In this document: positions 11,044 through 21,669 of the stretch, one piece after another
Position numbering within the stretch: the first letter of the stretch is position 1
Layout of the letters: each line of letters opens with the position of its first letter
Assembly (NCBI RefSeq): GCF_050947875.1
Contig: NC_134571.1
Span: 511,001-575,000, forward strand
Reading direction: 5' to 3'
Length of the DNA: 64,000 nucleotides
Source of the DNA: Dermacentor variabilis
Lineage: Eukaryota; Arthropoda; Arachnida; Ixodida; Ixodidae
Notes under the pieces: model-generated
What the model was told of the DNA's origin: nothing
The model's input: only the letters and a program-made list of their open reading frames with translations
Database searches by the model: none
Position numbers and translations under genes: made by a program

Positions 11044-11640
11044 TGGTTGAAAAGCGCAGAAGTGTACGAGAGCAGAGAAATGATTATTCAGTGGATGCGT
11101 CTAGAGCAGTTTTAGAAAAGCATCCCACAATCTGTGAAGCTGTGGGTGCCAGACAGAGGGAACGTAAACACTGTGGAAAGGGCGGCCGAATCAGCTGAAG
11201 AGTACACAACGCATAGAAAGCTGAATGCCGAGGACAGAAATTGGGACGGTCGAAATAGACCGCTTAAACAATTTCTGTTCAAAAAGGTATCGCAGATGGA
11301 ACAATCGGAGCATGTAGACACAGAGAAAAGGACATCAGAAAAGTGTGAAAAGAAGTCAAGTGGCAAAACCATCCAAAAAGAGCAGTAAAGGGAATTCGAA
11401 TCCTTTAGATCGATCTGCTGCTATAAGCGCCAAAAACTGAGCCATCTTGCTATGAACTGCGGGAAGCCTAGCTTAGTTTTTTCATACGTGGATGGAAGAG
11501 ACGGGAACATAGAACTTTTATGCCCAGGTGTTCACAACCTGCATATCAAAAGAAAACCATGTCGGGTGCTAAGAGACAGTGCTGCCACCACGGACATTGT
11601 CCATCTGTCTTACGTGACGGTAGACGACTTCACTGGATAA
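11044..11640 (+). pseudogene. Gypsy 1 gag C-terminus, zinc knuckle and protease remnant
   Basis: Gag resumes after the Penelope insertion at the second TGGTTGAAAAG. A CCHC zinc knuckle is visible at 11419-11460 (CYKRQKLSHLAMNC), with the second cysteine replaced by arginine. In the same frame follows an aspartic-protease-like region ending at 11640, with the active-site region reading LRDSAATTDIVHLSYV. The usual DSGA/DTGA triad is changed to DSAA, so activity is doubtful. The protease frame ends in TAA immediately after the segment that is duplicated at 12246-12327. Confidence 0.65.
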
Positions 11641-12540
11641 GTAGCATAGATTAAACAGCTTGTGAAAGAACACAGCGTGTGTCTGACGACGACAAAAGTC
11701 AGAATCAGTGGGCCATTTGGGGAGTTTGTGACCAAGGCTGCAGTTTCCAAATTCTCACCACTGCAGTACCCTTACATCTTTTTCGAATTGGTCATATCAG
11801 TTACTGTGTGAGAAAGGCCTGAAGCTTGGAGACGGCGTAGTACAAGTGTTAACGCAATCCCAAACACGTCAAATCGCGTCGATTTAATCTGAAAATGCAA
11901 AAGCTGCTCCAGCAGAAGTAGCAAAAGAGATAGCCTCAGCAACAGAAACCAAGCTAGGCTCAAGGGATGAAAAAGTGGTTGAGGAAGTCCTGCCAACTGA
12001 CCAGCTCAATGAGAGCATATCACAGAGCATGTGTCAAAGGTCACACTAGCAAGGAGAGCCAGATGACGCACTCACAAGCGAGACAGGCTCGTTACTATCA
12101 TCAGCCTCAAAGAACTTTCATTGGCTCTTACATGTGGACAGAGAGTCACTGGCAGCTGAGCAAAAGAATGACAAAGCCTGGCTAAATTACATGTAACAGC
12201 TAAAGAAGGCATTGCTAGGTGCCACGTGACGATGCATGAGAAAGGTGTCGGGTGCTAAGAGACAGTGCTGCCACCACGGACATTGTCCATCTGTCTTACG
12301 TGACGGTAGACGACTTCACCGGATAAGAATGACAAAGCCTGGCTAAATTACATGTAACAGCTAAAGAAGGCATTGCTAGGTGCCACGTGCCTCTACCAAA
12401 CACGAAGTTCGGTTGCAGGTAGCTGTTTACGATGCTGTGTCTGGCTACAAAGTTTCTGGAGGCAATCCCTATGAAAAAAACTTAGCTCCAAAGTAGTAGA
12501 CATGCTTATAGACACCGAAAGGGCAGAATTCTGGATCAGT
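11641..12540 (+). repeat. Rearranged spacer with mosaic duplicated block
   Basis: Three segments of the element are re-used here. Segment A (11561-11641) recurs as A' (12246-12327). Segment B (12167-12228) recurs directly after it as B' (12328-12389). Segment C (12795-12914) occurs in advance as C' (12390-12509). A', B' and C' abut without spacer, forming a 264-bp mosaic. This occupies the place of reverse transcriptase and RNase H. Template switching by the element's own polymerase, followed by deletion, is the simplest explanation. Confidence 0.8.
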
Positions 12541-13770
12541 TAATTGTACCTACTGGGAGGGCCTTTTGGGTCATAGAAATGGGTGGTCTGGCCACCTAGA
12601 CATAAACAAATAGAAAGAAAGATTGCTTATGGAATAGTACTGCCCTGGCTGTTTCAAAGACATACAAAACTTTATGAGAACATGTTACGCCTGGTAGTGC
12701 TTGGGGAAACTGGAAGAAACATGGAAAGCTCCACTAAAGGTAAGTGCACTTAATATTGCAACCCTTCAGATGAGTTGTGATAGACACGGTAAGGCCTCTA
12801 CCAAACACGAAGTTCGGTTGCAGGTAGCTGTTTACGATGCTGTGTCTGGCTACAAAGTTTCTGGAGGCAATCCCTATGAAAAAAACTCAGCTCCAAAGTA
12901 GTAGACATGCTTATTTGCTCGAGTCAGGTTTTCAGACAAAATCAAGGCAGAAAAAAAGTCAGTATTCACCAGCTCACTGACTTCCACATTCTTACAAAAG
13001 TGCGGGGTAGAGTTAATACACAGTTCATTTTTCTACCTCAGTCAAATAGTGTAGAGAGGTGGCATTCAGTGCTTAAGCGAGTTTTGCAGGCACTCTGTTA
13101 CGAGCACAAGAAGGACTGGGAGAATCGTCTCCCGGCTACTTTGTTTGCTTTGTGAACGGTTCTTCATGAGGCTGTACAGGGTTCTTGCCTGCAGAACTAG
13201 TGTATGGGAGAACACTCCATTCCCCACTGAGAATGTTGAGAGAGATGTGGGAGGATTCATGGTAGAGTATGTGCTAAATCTGCTGGAATAGCTAAGTGCA
13301 ACACAAGAACTAGTCGAAAAGAACATGGGCGTGGCACAAAAGAACACCAAGTTCTATTACAACAGGAATGCGAGGCTTTGAACGTTGTAACACTGGGGAC
13401 AAGGTAATGATCCACAGACCTTCAAGAAAGAACAAGCTTGAAGTTCACTGGGACGGACCCATTAAAGTGTCGCACAAACTTTCAGATACTAATTATGCTC
13501 TGAAAGTGCCCAGTTGCAGGAAGGTAGTGAGTATATACCACTGCAATTTGATGAAGTCGTGTGCGGAGCAGAGTCGTTAACTTTACCATCAAAGAGCCAG
13601 ATGACATTAATACCGAGTTTAATGAGAGTAAGGTGACCTCCAACTCTGAAATCAGCCTGGAAGAAGTTGTAGAACACTCAGTAAGCACGGACACTCTTAA
13701 ACCTGAGCAGTTGTACCTGGTACCAAACATTGAGGAACAAATCAAAAGAGTCAGTGCTGCTAAATACATT
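12520..13770 (+). pseudogene. Gypsy 1 integrase remnant
   Basis: An N-terminal zinc-binding region is discernible at about 12520-12690 across frame changes (GHLDINK-type start, FMRTCYAW-type end). At 13018-13155 the catalytic core end reads LPQSNSVERWHSVLKRVLQA, where the Glu after the PQSN motif belongs to the D,D-35-E triad. At 13368-13560 the C-terminal domain has KLEVHWDGPIKV, a GPY/F-type motif, and NYALKV. Segment C (12795-12914) interrupts the core. Stops at several points make it non-functional. Confidence 0.7.
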
Positions 13771-13780
13771 TCGACTTAAG

Positions 13781-14559
13781 ATCTCATGTGGGGATACGGG
13801 CAAGTTTCCCTTTCCAAAAGTGCCAGCTGCTATGCCGCATTTATCTGGCAGTGGCTGTGGCAACAGCAACATGCACTGACCAACGTTTTTTGCATCTGCA
13901 GGCTAGTGTCGTTGTCTTTTGCTCCCCATGATAAACGTCACGCTATTCGCTTCCACGTGTGTCCCGGCCTTCAGCAGGTGTGTGGATCAAGAATCTTTGG
14001 TGCTGTCGGAACCAGCGTTGTGCTTACGCCACCAGCCCGCAGCGGGAAGAGGATAAAAGGAGGCGCAGCGGTACCTGCACCTTATTCTGGCAGCGGTTGT
14101 AGCAATAGCAACATGCACTGACCAACGTTTTTTGCCTCTGCAGGTTAGTCATATTGATACAAGGCAGAAACATATTTAAACAAAGTGTGCAGGTTTGTGT
14201 GCCCCCCCCCCCCCAGAGGACAATGGCGTATTGGAGGAAAAGACGGTGAAAAAATGGCACGTGTTTTCGCTGCACGCACTCGCATTGTAGGTGGCCATTG
14301 TCGGCGTGTAGAAGAAAAAGAGGTGAAGCGACGCTCGAGAGAGAAGAAGAAGAAGAAGGCATTCCTGAGCTCCTGTTTATAACACGGCAGCCCTTTTTAT
14401 TTACCCCCAGGGCACAAGTTAACCTACAATAAATAGTTGTGTCTGGACTCCCTTAACTGCTCGTTACAATATGCTTAGGTATCGTTGTCATTTGTAATTC
14501 CAATATTGCTGCAGAACTTGTGTTAACTTGTACTGCCAAGCTTGTGTCGTCTCGCGTGG
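13781..14559 (+). other. Direct-repeat region, possible LINE 5' UTR or LTR remnant
   Basis: A block with GCAACATGCACTGACCAACG followed by TTTTTTGC and CTGCAGG(C/T)TAGT occurs at about 13850-13912 and again at about 14092-14149. Spaced repeats of this kind just upstream of a LINE ORF1 resemble 5' UTR monomers. Between the second copy and ORF1 lies a C-run (14202-14213) and an AATAAA at about 14429 followed by a GTTACA end near 14468, which could be the 3' side of an unrelated LTR. Neither reading is certain. Confidence 0.4.
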
Positions 14560-14562
14560 CCT

Positions 14563-15361
14563 TCCGGGTCTGATCGGTGAACAGTGCCTACAAATGCAGA
14601 GCTCGCCAAAAGGATTGATGACATTGAATCCAAGCTTGGAAATGTAAGCGAAAGACTACTTGATGACATTTTTGGGAAATTCCTGCTGAGGGCGAGCAAT
14701 TCAGGTATAGAAATCATAGAACTTAAGGAAAGAACTCATAGTTTGGAAACTAGCGTGAAATTTTTAAGCAAACTCGTCGAAAACCTGAGTGCCGAAAACA
14801 ATGAGCTAAAAGCCGAAAACAAAGCTTTACAAGCAAAAGCACTCTCACAAAGAAAGTTTACGAACTCGAGCAATACTCTCGACTAAACAACGTCAAGATT
14901 AAGGGCATTCCTTGCACACAAGGAGAGGACTGTGCGACGGTCATACAAACTATTGGCAACAAAATTGGCTGCCAAGTAATGGCCGCCGACCTCGACATTG
15001 TTCTTCGTGTTCCTATAAAATAAAACATAAAAATATAATCGCTCGCTTCTGCTCGAGCACGAAGAAAGCTGAGTTTGTTGCGAAAGCACGGAAAGCTAGA
15101 CTCTGCCTGAGCGATAGTGGCCTCGCAACAGCAAAAGAGAACCCTGTCTTCATTAATGAACGTTTAACACTTGAAAAGTGAGCTCTTTTTTCGAAAGCGT
15201 TGGGTCTGAACAAAATGAAAAACTGGAAATTTCTGTGGACAGAAAACTGTCCAAATCAAGGCTCGGAAAACAACCGAAAGCCGCATCTTTCGCATCGCAA
15301 CTGAATCCGACCTTTCAGTGATAACTTTAATAAACCTTTGCGCCGCGCCTGTCACCTAGGT
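14563..15361 (+). pseudogene. LINE 1 ORF1 protein remnant
   Basis: The open first part (ATG 14584, stop 14886) encodes a coiled coil: heptad-rich IDDIESKLGNVSERLLDDI and VENLSAENNELKAENKALQA. Just beyond, in another frame, come the conserved RNA-binding-domain motifs LNNVKIKGIPCTQGEDC and DIVLRVP, then KNIIARFCSSTKKAEFVAKA. This order is that of transposase-22-type ORF1 proteins, which bind element RNA in ribonucleoprotein particles. Frame changes near 14880 and 15020 break it. The sequence stops at AGGT, where the solo LTR is inserted. Confidence 0.75.
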
Positions 15362-15913
15362 TGTGGGCATGTGTGACTCTCCCGCGTCCTCTGATATGTT
15401 GTTTGCCCGCATAGCTCTCATCTCCTGTAATCCGGCTCCGCCGCGTGTCTTGATGCTCGTGGCAGTCGGTTTGGTTGAAGCGCATCGCAAGAGATGGCGC
15501 GAGTGTGGCTCTGCTAACGCTACCAAACAGCGGGGTTACTTAGGCGCGGATAGGAGAACGCGCTTGCTCTTTGGTTAGGGTTCGGCAAGCGGCAAGGACG
15601 TTCCGCGCGTGCGCCGATCCATGTTTCTGCGAGACCGTCTCGCGAGGGCTCGTTCGAACGTGCCACCGTTCACGTGACCGTACGCGCGAACGACCAGGCG
15701 TTGGGATCTAGCAAGGCGCAAACATATTCACTCGCTATCCGGTCGCGGTGAGTCAGACTTCCGCGATTTGTCGCGCACCCATCGGCATGTTTTGTGGGTG
15801 GCAACTCGGCTAGCAGGCATTAGTCTATGAAAGGTGCAATAAATGCCCTGGTGATTGTTTGCACTACTGTGTTGTCGTTCATTTGTCCCAAGAGCATGGG
15901 TGAGAACCCCACA
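15362..15913 (+). mobile_element. Solo LTR, copy 3, with 4-bp target duplication
   Basis: A 552-bp copy of the TGTGGG...CCCCACA LTR family, inserted in LINE 1. The flanks are an exact 4-bp direct repeat, AGGT (15358-15361 and 15914-15917). AATAAA lies at about 15838. With copy 2 it fixes the target duplication of this family at 4 bp. Confidence 0.9.
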
Positions 15914-15929
15914 AGGTAAATCTCATAAT

Positions 15930-16602
15930 GTCGTCCTATCTCACGGCTAACCAGTTAAACAATCCTCCTTCAAATCATTAGCGCTCTGTCTTGCATTTGA
16001 ATGCACGCAGTCTGCGCAAGCACTTCGACGAATTCTCTGATCTCCTTTCTTCATTCACCTTCCCATTTTCAGTCATCGGAGTATCCGAAACTTGGTTGAG
16101 TGACCTCAGTAAACACCTTTTCTGTTTTTCTAGTCTTGTCCCTGAATACTTCAATTGTCCGTTCGGCAACCATGGTAGCGCAGCACTGTATATCTATTCT
16201 GATATTACATACAACCGAAGGAACGATCTTGTGCGTAATGTAACTAATTGCGAAGACGTTTGGATTGAACTTAAAAATGACTTCCTCAACTTAGACAACA
16301 AAGACCTAATAATTGGTTGCATATATCGTTCACCCTCATCATCAGCAATAAATTTCTGTGCTGCTCTGCATAATGTCATGGGACTGCTAGCAGATGAAAA
16401 CAAAAATGTAATAATTAGAGGCAACATCAACATTAACCTCGCCGATGCGTCTACTAATGCTTTACATTATTCTGATTGTTTTAACAGCTTTGGTTATGAA
16501 TGTTTAATTAAGATACCAACACGATGTGCTAACCAACCCATAGGTACATTAATTGACCATGCATTATCAAATTTGGCATATTCATCAACGCAGGTGTTAT
16601 AA
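15930..16602 (+). pseudogene. LINE 1 apurinic-type endonuclease
   Basis: The domain nicks target DNA to prime reverse transcription. Motifs seen are LNARSLRKHFDEF (the N-terminal Asn motif), VSETWL (catalytic Glu), WIEL, IGCIYRSPSSS and RGNININLAD. In the last, the GD(F/I)N aspartate of the family is Asn (GNIN), so catalysis is probably lost. The following PTR...TLIDHAL region corresponds to the next strand and the DH motif. The frame breaks at 16602 and resumes at 16654. Confidence 0.8.
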
Positions 16603-18120
16603 TGACCGACATAACTGATCACTATGCTGTATTTTTAAACTTTCACTATACTCATGGCTCCAAAAATCATGTACACGAATTTTATACTAGACAAACAATC
16701 ATTCCTTGAAGCCGTGTCGAACCTTGACTGGTCCCCCTTCCTTTCTACAAATGATCTACAAAAAGCATTTGCACTGTTTATCTTTATGCTTGAGTCATAT
16801 TTTGATCGTCATTACGTTCAAGTTAAATGCAAAAAGAAATTCGCGTCGCCTCAAAGTCCATGGATAACAAATAAACTCTTAACTTTAATGTGCAAGAAGG
16901 ATAATCTTTATAAGAAAACCAAACGACAACCATTTAACAAGAATTTAGCCATTTGGTACAAGAAGTTTTCTAACGACCTTTCTGCCACATTGAAAAAAGC
17001 TAAAAAAACATGGTATGAAAGAAAAATATTGGAATGCTGTAAAAACGTAAAAAATAAATGGGAAATTGTTAACTCCTTCTTAAATAGGGCAAATAATCGC
17101 GAAACTATAACAGAAATTGCTTATAAGGGCAACGTGTACAAGACCACCAAAGAAATAGCTGATGCACTTGCTGATTTCTTCTTTAGCAGCGAACTACAGA
17201 GACCTGCGCATGACAATCCTATGCCCCAGCACCTGCCACAGTCTTTCTTTCCATTTCCAACTACATTCCAGGAAGTTCTAAACATTATAAACAACATGAA
17301 AATAACAGCCACCAGCATCGATAAATTACACCCCATATAAAATTAATTGCACCCTTAATAACTGATGTCCTTGCAGACATAATCAACATCATGTTTAAAT
17401 CAGGCAAATTCCCACAGGAACTTAAACAAGGCAAGATCACCCGAATTATTAAGAAAGCTGACCACCCTTTTAATTTTTAATTATCGCCCCAGCTGTGTAT
17501 TACCTTTTTTTAGCAAGATAATTGAAAAGCTTATAGAAAAAATGTTTAACTAATTACCTTACAAAATTTAACATTCTCTCACCATTCCAATACGGCTTTC
17601 GCTCGGGTTACTCGACCGAACTGGCTCTCGTTGCTCTAACTGATCAACTAAAACTCACTATCGATGAAGGCAATTATGCAGCTTCAGTATTTGTAGATTT
17701 AAGCAAAGCATTTGAGAAAATAATTCATTACATCTTATTTCGTAAGCTTAAATTATTAGGAATTACTGGCACAGCACTTTTGTTACTACAAAATTACTTA
17801 ACAGAAAGAATGCAGGTAGTAATTATTTCAGGCGTTCATTCTAAAACCATGTTCACTAATACTGGCGTACCCCAGGGTTCTATACTGGATCTGCTTTTAT
17901 TTTTATTATACGTCAATGATCTGCCTAACTGCCTCTCTTCTTCGAAATGTATACTTTATGCAGATGATACCACTATCATTAACTCTAATAAATGTCTTAC
18001 AACCTTAGTATTTAACCTTAATGATGATTTACACAGCCTGCTGGAGTGGTGCCATACTAACCAGCTATAGATAAAGCCCTCAAAAACTAAATTTGTTGTA
18101 TTCACTTCCCACCAACGAAC
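16603..18120 (+). pseudogene. LINE 1 linker and reverse transcriptase
   Basis: From 16654 to 17340 a basic linker runs into KITATSIDKLHPI, the start of the reverse-transcriptase fold. After several frame changes, 17580-18070 supplies the polymerase: QYGFRSGYSTELAL, motif A VDLSKAFEKI, motif B NTGVPQGSILDLLLF and motif C LYADDTT, with the YADD intact. The C-terminal thumb continues beyond the 66-bp insertion at 18178. Multiple stops between 17340 and 17700 make the protein non-functional. Confidence 0.8.
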
Positions 18121-18177
18121 ACTTTCCTCTATTCCTCCTGCATAGGTGCAGAATAGGTGCAAGTCCTATTCTGCAAG

Positions 18178-18243
18178 AAGAAGGAGAAGAAGAAGTATTT
18201 TAATGATTGGAAAATGTAGAGAGGTCGGCCGGATAATGGAGCA
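18178..18243 (-). mobile_element. 66-bp LINE 3' tail insertion with 11-bp duplication
   Basis: The insert is flanked by an exact direct repeat TATTCTGCAAG (18167-18177 and 18244-18254). Read on the minus strand it ends with a CTT-type microsatellite tail after CATTAAAATACTT, as expected for an extremely 5'-truncated LINE or SINE copy made by target-primed reverse transcription. Confidence 0.8.
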
Positions 18244-20520
18244 TATTCTGCAAGTTTTTCACGTAGTTGTCTTGGTATAGAAGTAGACAGAAATCTTTAA
18301 TTTATTGAGCACTTAATCAAAGTAAAACAGATTACCTACAGGATTAGGGTACTAAAGCACAAAAGGGTCTAAAAGCATGAAATATATTTAATTATCAAAT
18401 ATTACTATCATTATATTTTTCATTTATTCATTCCCACATTAACTACTGCATTCTTTCCTGGGGAAACACTTACATAACCCGTTTAAACTCACTGCAAATC
18501 CTACAGAATCAGGCTATTAGGATAATTACCATTTAGCCCATATAACCACAACGGTTAATATATTTTATGAACTAATCACATTCTTTCAGTCACACAACTC
18601 ATTAAACACTCATTAACCTAGATACCTTTTTCTTCCGTCAAATCAATTACAATTTTGTAATCTTTCTAATCATCTCTATAAAAACCGTTTCTGATTCTGA
18701 TCTCACCTATGGGCACTTTTCGCAATCTCATTCTTAGCTTCAGGCTGAAGAAAGCACCGTTTAGCTTAAATTGATGGATATTGTCTTAAAAGACTTGCAT
18801 TCCTCCTGTTTGTCCATTTACACTTTCAATTACCCTGTACTTGGTTGCTAACTTTCTCGACTTCTTCCTCCATTCTGTGCCCACGCTTTTCAGGTACAGT
18901 AGGTACAGATACTTGGGCACTTCAGCCGCCCATTTCTTTTGATCCATGTTTCCGAGTCTTTCTTAACATAAATGTCCTTAACATAAAGCGTGAACAACAG
19001 TGGAGACAGAGGGCATCCTTGCTTCAGTCCTTGGAAACTTCCACCACTTCATTACAATTTCGGCCTTCCCATACAAATTTCACTTTGTTGTTTCCATATA
19101 TCTCCCTCAGCAGCTCCACAAAATCGTTATCTATGCTTTCGTACTTGAGTATATCCTATAATAACTGCCTGTCTACATTGTCGTAGGCTCCCTTATAAAT
19201 ATCTAGAAATGCTATCCATAAAGGTCTATTCTGAGCTACTGAAGTCTCCATGCACTATGTAAGAACAAAATTTTATCTTCTAAGCATCTGCCTGGTCTGA
19301 ACCCATTCTGTAGTTCCTCCAGTACATCATTTGTTTTCACCCACTTCAACAGTTGTAATTTTATGGCTTGCGTAGCACTGACGTTACTGTAACTGAGCTG
19401 TACAAGCTCGTCCTATCCTTATCACCTTTGCCTCTATAGATGAGGTTCATCTTGCTTTCATGTCATCCAACTGGAATTTTCTTCATTTTAATCACTTTTT
19501 CAATAGCATTAGTCAGCATTGCCTTGCTCTTTGAAGCAAGGTTCTTGATTAGCTATATTGGGATTTCATTGGGTCCTGCGGCAGTGTTATTAGGGACATT
19601 TCCTTCAGCTTTCTTCCAGTAAAAACTTTCAATGGTAAATTTTGATTTCTCAGGTTTCTCTGTTGATGCTGGATCTGTCTGGGTCTTAGCTAGGCTTTCT
19701 GTTGTGTTGAAGTTGGCCCTGACAATGTCTGTTATATATCGCAGTGAATGGTCTCCTTTGAAGATGCCACAGTCTTCATCCCTTACAGCCATCTGCAAAT
19801 TTTAAGTTGGAGCTCCAAAATCTCTTACATGCTTCCTGAACCTTTTTGGTACTCCACTGTCTCTTTCGCAAATGTTATGCACCCAACATTCACTTGGGTA
19901 TTTAATTTTCTCTTGCACAAGCTCACTCACCCCTTCCCCCCTTTTCTCGGTATTTGTCTCCACCTCTTCGTTGACTAATCCTAACTTTTTGGCTTCTCGA
20001 TTACCCCTAGATGCCTGCTTATGCTCTTCTATAGCTTGCTTTATTTCCTTGTTCCACTACCGCATTTACATGATTGTAAGTCGACCTATTCTTTTAAATT
20101 TAAAGATCTGAAGTGGGGGGATTGACTTACAATTAAAACCAAAACATGGCCCCACCAAAAAGTGAGACCAGTGAGATATCAGTGGAGCTACAACGTAGTT
20201 ATAATTTTATCTTTGCTCTATGGCCCTACCCATAGTTTTCACTATCCCACACGTTTGTTTGCTTTTCGGAAGGGTTTTTCAACATTTTTTTGAGTTTTAC
20301 AGCACACACAACAACACTCATGGGGGGGTGTCGATAGTTGATGGAAGTGCTGCTGTTCCATATGCAGCTGCACCCCCAGAAAAGCAGCGCTTGCAGGGAG
20401 TATCAATAGTTCATGGAAGAGCAGACACCACTCATGTGTTTCTCTTTCCCTGTAGTTCCTAGTTTGATGAGTTCGACTCGACTGCCGGCTAGGTGCTACT
20501 TCCATGCTTCCTCAGTCATC

Positions 20521-20844
20521 ATGAGTGCTCCAGGCCCACTAAACATTCGGCGCTCGTTCACAGCGGTGTTCAAGAGGACTGCCATACTTTCCGCTGAAGA
20601 AACAAATCACTGCGCAGCAGGCTGCAAGTTCGATGTTTCTGACTGGGTGGTGCGAGAATGGGGATTGCAGCGAAGCAAAATTTTCACCTGTGACGGCAAG
20701 CAAAGAATTTCCCATGGGCCAAAGTCGGGACGCTTTCCAGAGCTGTAGGCTAAGCTTGCGGCATACATCGCTGAAATTCGTGATCGGTCCCTGCCAGTGA
20801 AGTGCGACATGGTCATGAAACAAGCCCAGATCTTCACCTTTTAA
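20521..20844 (+). pseudogene. Tigger DNA-binding domain remnant, copy 1
   Basis: From ATG 20521 the frame encodes MSAPGPLNIRRSFTAVFKRT, then a helix-turn-helix region (SAEETNHCAAGCKFDVSDWV with REWGLQRSKIFTCDGK) like the N-terminal domain of Tigger/pogo transposases, which binds the TIRs. An internal TAG at 20746 interrupts it. The frame ends at TAA 20842-20844, exactly where the transposase jumps to its C-terminal part. A DNA-binding domain without a nuclease could compete for TIR binding, but no expression evidence exists here. Confidence 0.75.
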
Positions 20845-21100
20845 GGACCTGCTCCACCATGAGTACAACGAGTGGCTGGCGGTAGAAGACCATGAACTTA
20901 CGCCAACCAAACCTGTCAAAAGAGCCTCCCTGACAGCTGTGTGTGGTTGGGTGCATTCGGCGTGGGCTGCGGTTCCACAAGACGTGGTGCGGTCATTTGC
21001 CAAATGTGGAATTTCACTGGACGATGAGGTGCTGTGGGACCGAAGCAGCGATGACAACGGCAGCACTAGTCAGGACGATGGCACAAATGAAGACGTGTAG
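20845..21100 (+). pseudogene. Tigger C-terminal segment, copy 1
   Basis: In a shifted frame the sequence reads KDLLHHEYNEWLAVEDHELT, then KRASLTAVCGWVHSAWAAVP, then VVRSFAKCGISLDD and an acidic tail to TAG 21098-21100. This matches the region immediately after the last catalytic residue of Tigger transposases (PFKDxLRxEYxxWL ... SFKKCGIS). The entire DDE nuclease core between this and the DNA-binding domain is missing. It is out of frame with the upstream domain. Confidence 0.8.
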
Positions 21101-21400
21101 TCCAGTGACCATGCCAGCAACTAATAAATTTTTGTTATGGAATGTGCGCTCAGGTATGCTTTTTTTTTCTCTGTCACATGCGATAGGGGGGGTCAACTTG
21201 CATTCGAGTTGACTTATAATCGTGTAAATACGGTACTTATGTGGTTTCCGCTTTCCAATCCAACAGTTCTTGTTTCCTTGTCTGTCTTCTACCAGGTCCT
21301 TATATTCCCAGACTGTTGTAGGAAACGCCTTTATTTTCTTCTCTATGTTTTTTGCAATCTCTTGTATTTCTACTTATCTTGGCTAACAGTGCCCTCTTGG

Positions 21401-21669
21401 GGTAGCTGGGCATGCATGCCGCATTACACTTTTTCGCGGGGGAGCACGGCAAATGGGACGGCAGGAGCACAAATAACCAGCCAGCGTGCAATAATCCCAG
21501 AGGTCATGAGTGAGCTTACTGCTGGAAAATGCCAGCTGGGAGAGGGCAGTAGCACAGCTGCTATAAGCTCTGCCAGGCTTATAGGCTGGCATGCTACATA
21601 ATCCCCTACACCACAAAGTAGGTTCACCTTTGTGTCGGGACTTTCGCCTCTGAATGTGAAACTAGTAGG
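21401..21669. other. Unassigned repeat-derived sequence
   Basis: No gene. The segment has GC-rich text that differs from the LINE before it and the AT-rich TIR element after it; its origin is not clear. Confidence 0.3.

Larger units (their letters stand above)
8090..13780 (+). mobile_element. Ty3/Gypsy element 1, decayed, lacking reverse transcriptase
   Basis: Recognisable parts in order are gag (8090-8788 and 11044-11460), a zinc knuckle, protease remnant, a rearranged spacer, and integrase (12520-13770). No reverse transcriptase or RNase H motifs were found between protease and integrase, where they should be. A Penelope-like element sits inside gag. Frames are broken by many stops. It cannot be autonomous. 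Clear paired LTRs were not identified, so the outer limits are approximate. Confidence 0.7.
14560..18780 (+). mobile_element. CR1-like LINE 1
   Basis: A plus-strand non-LTR element with ORF1 (coiled coil plus RNA-binding region), apurinic-type endonuclease and reverse transcriptase in order. A solo LTR (15362-15913) interrupts it between ORF1 and ORF2, and a 66-bp LINE tail (18178-18243) interrupts the reverse transcriptase. Many stops show it is old. The 3' limit is approximate; a minus-strand LINE begins by about 18850. Confidence 0.75.
20060..21233 (+). mobile_element. Tigger/pogo deletion derivative, copy 1
   Basis: The ends are inverted repeats: CCGCATTTACATGATTGTAA at 20060 and the complement TATAATCGTGTAAATACGG ending at 21233, flanked by TA on both sides (20058-20059, 21234-21235), the pogo/Tc1 target. 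It is 1174 bp, too short for a full element. Inside are the N-terminal DNA-binding region and the C-terminal end of a Tigger transposase, with the DDE core deleted. It is inserted in LINE 2. Copy 2 at 23659-25464 is longer because it keeps extra sequence upstream of the coding part. Confidence 0.9.
18850..21400 (-). mobile_element. LINE 2, minus strand, split by a Tigger element
   Basis: Reading the minus strand, about 21240-21400 gives an arginine/lysine-rich linker, interrupted at TA 20058-20059 by the Tigger derivative, and about 18850-20057 gives the reverse transcriptase. Recognisable pieces are IPNNTA-type text (GNVPNNTAAGPNEIPI at about 19560), LQNGFRPGRCLEDKILF (about 19280), VRELLREIYGNN-type text (about 19100) and GLKQGCPLSPLLF (about 19010), which is motif B. 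Its relatives are at 55790-56150 and 58560-58745. The clade is uncertain (RTE- or Vingi-like). The copy is heavily mutated. Confidence 0.65.

Noticed and set aside
14185..14468. A further solo LTR ending in GTTACA
   Set aside because: AATAAA and a plausible end are present, but no start, second copy or target duplication could be found; it is only mentioned in the region entry.
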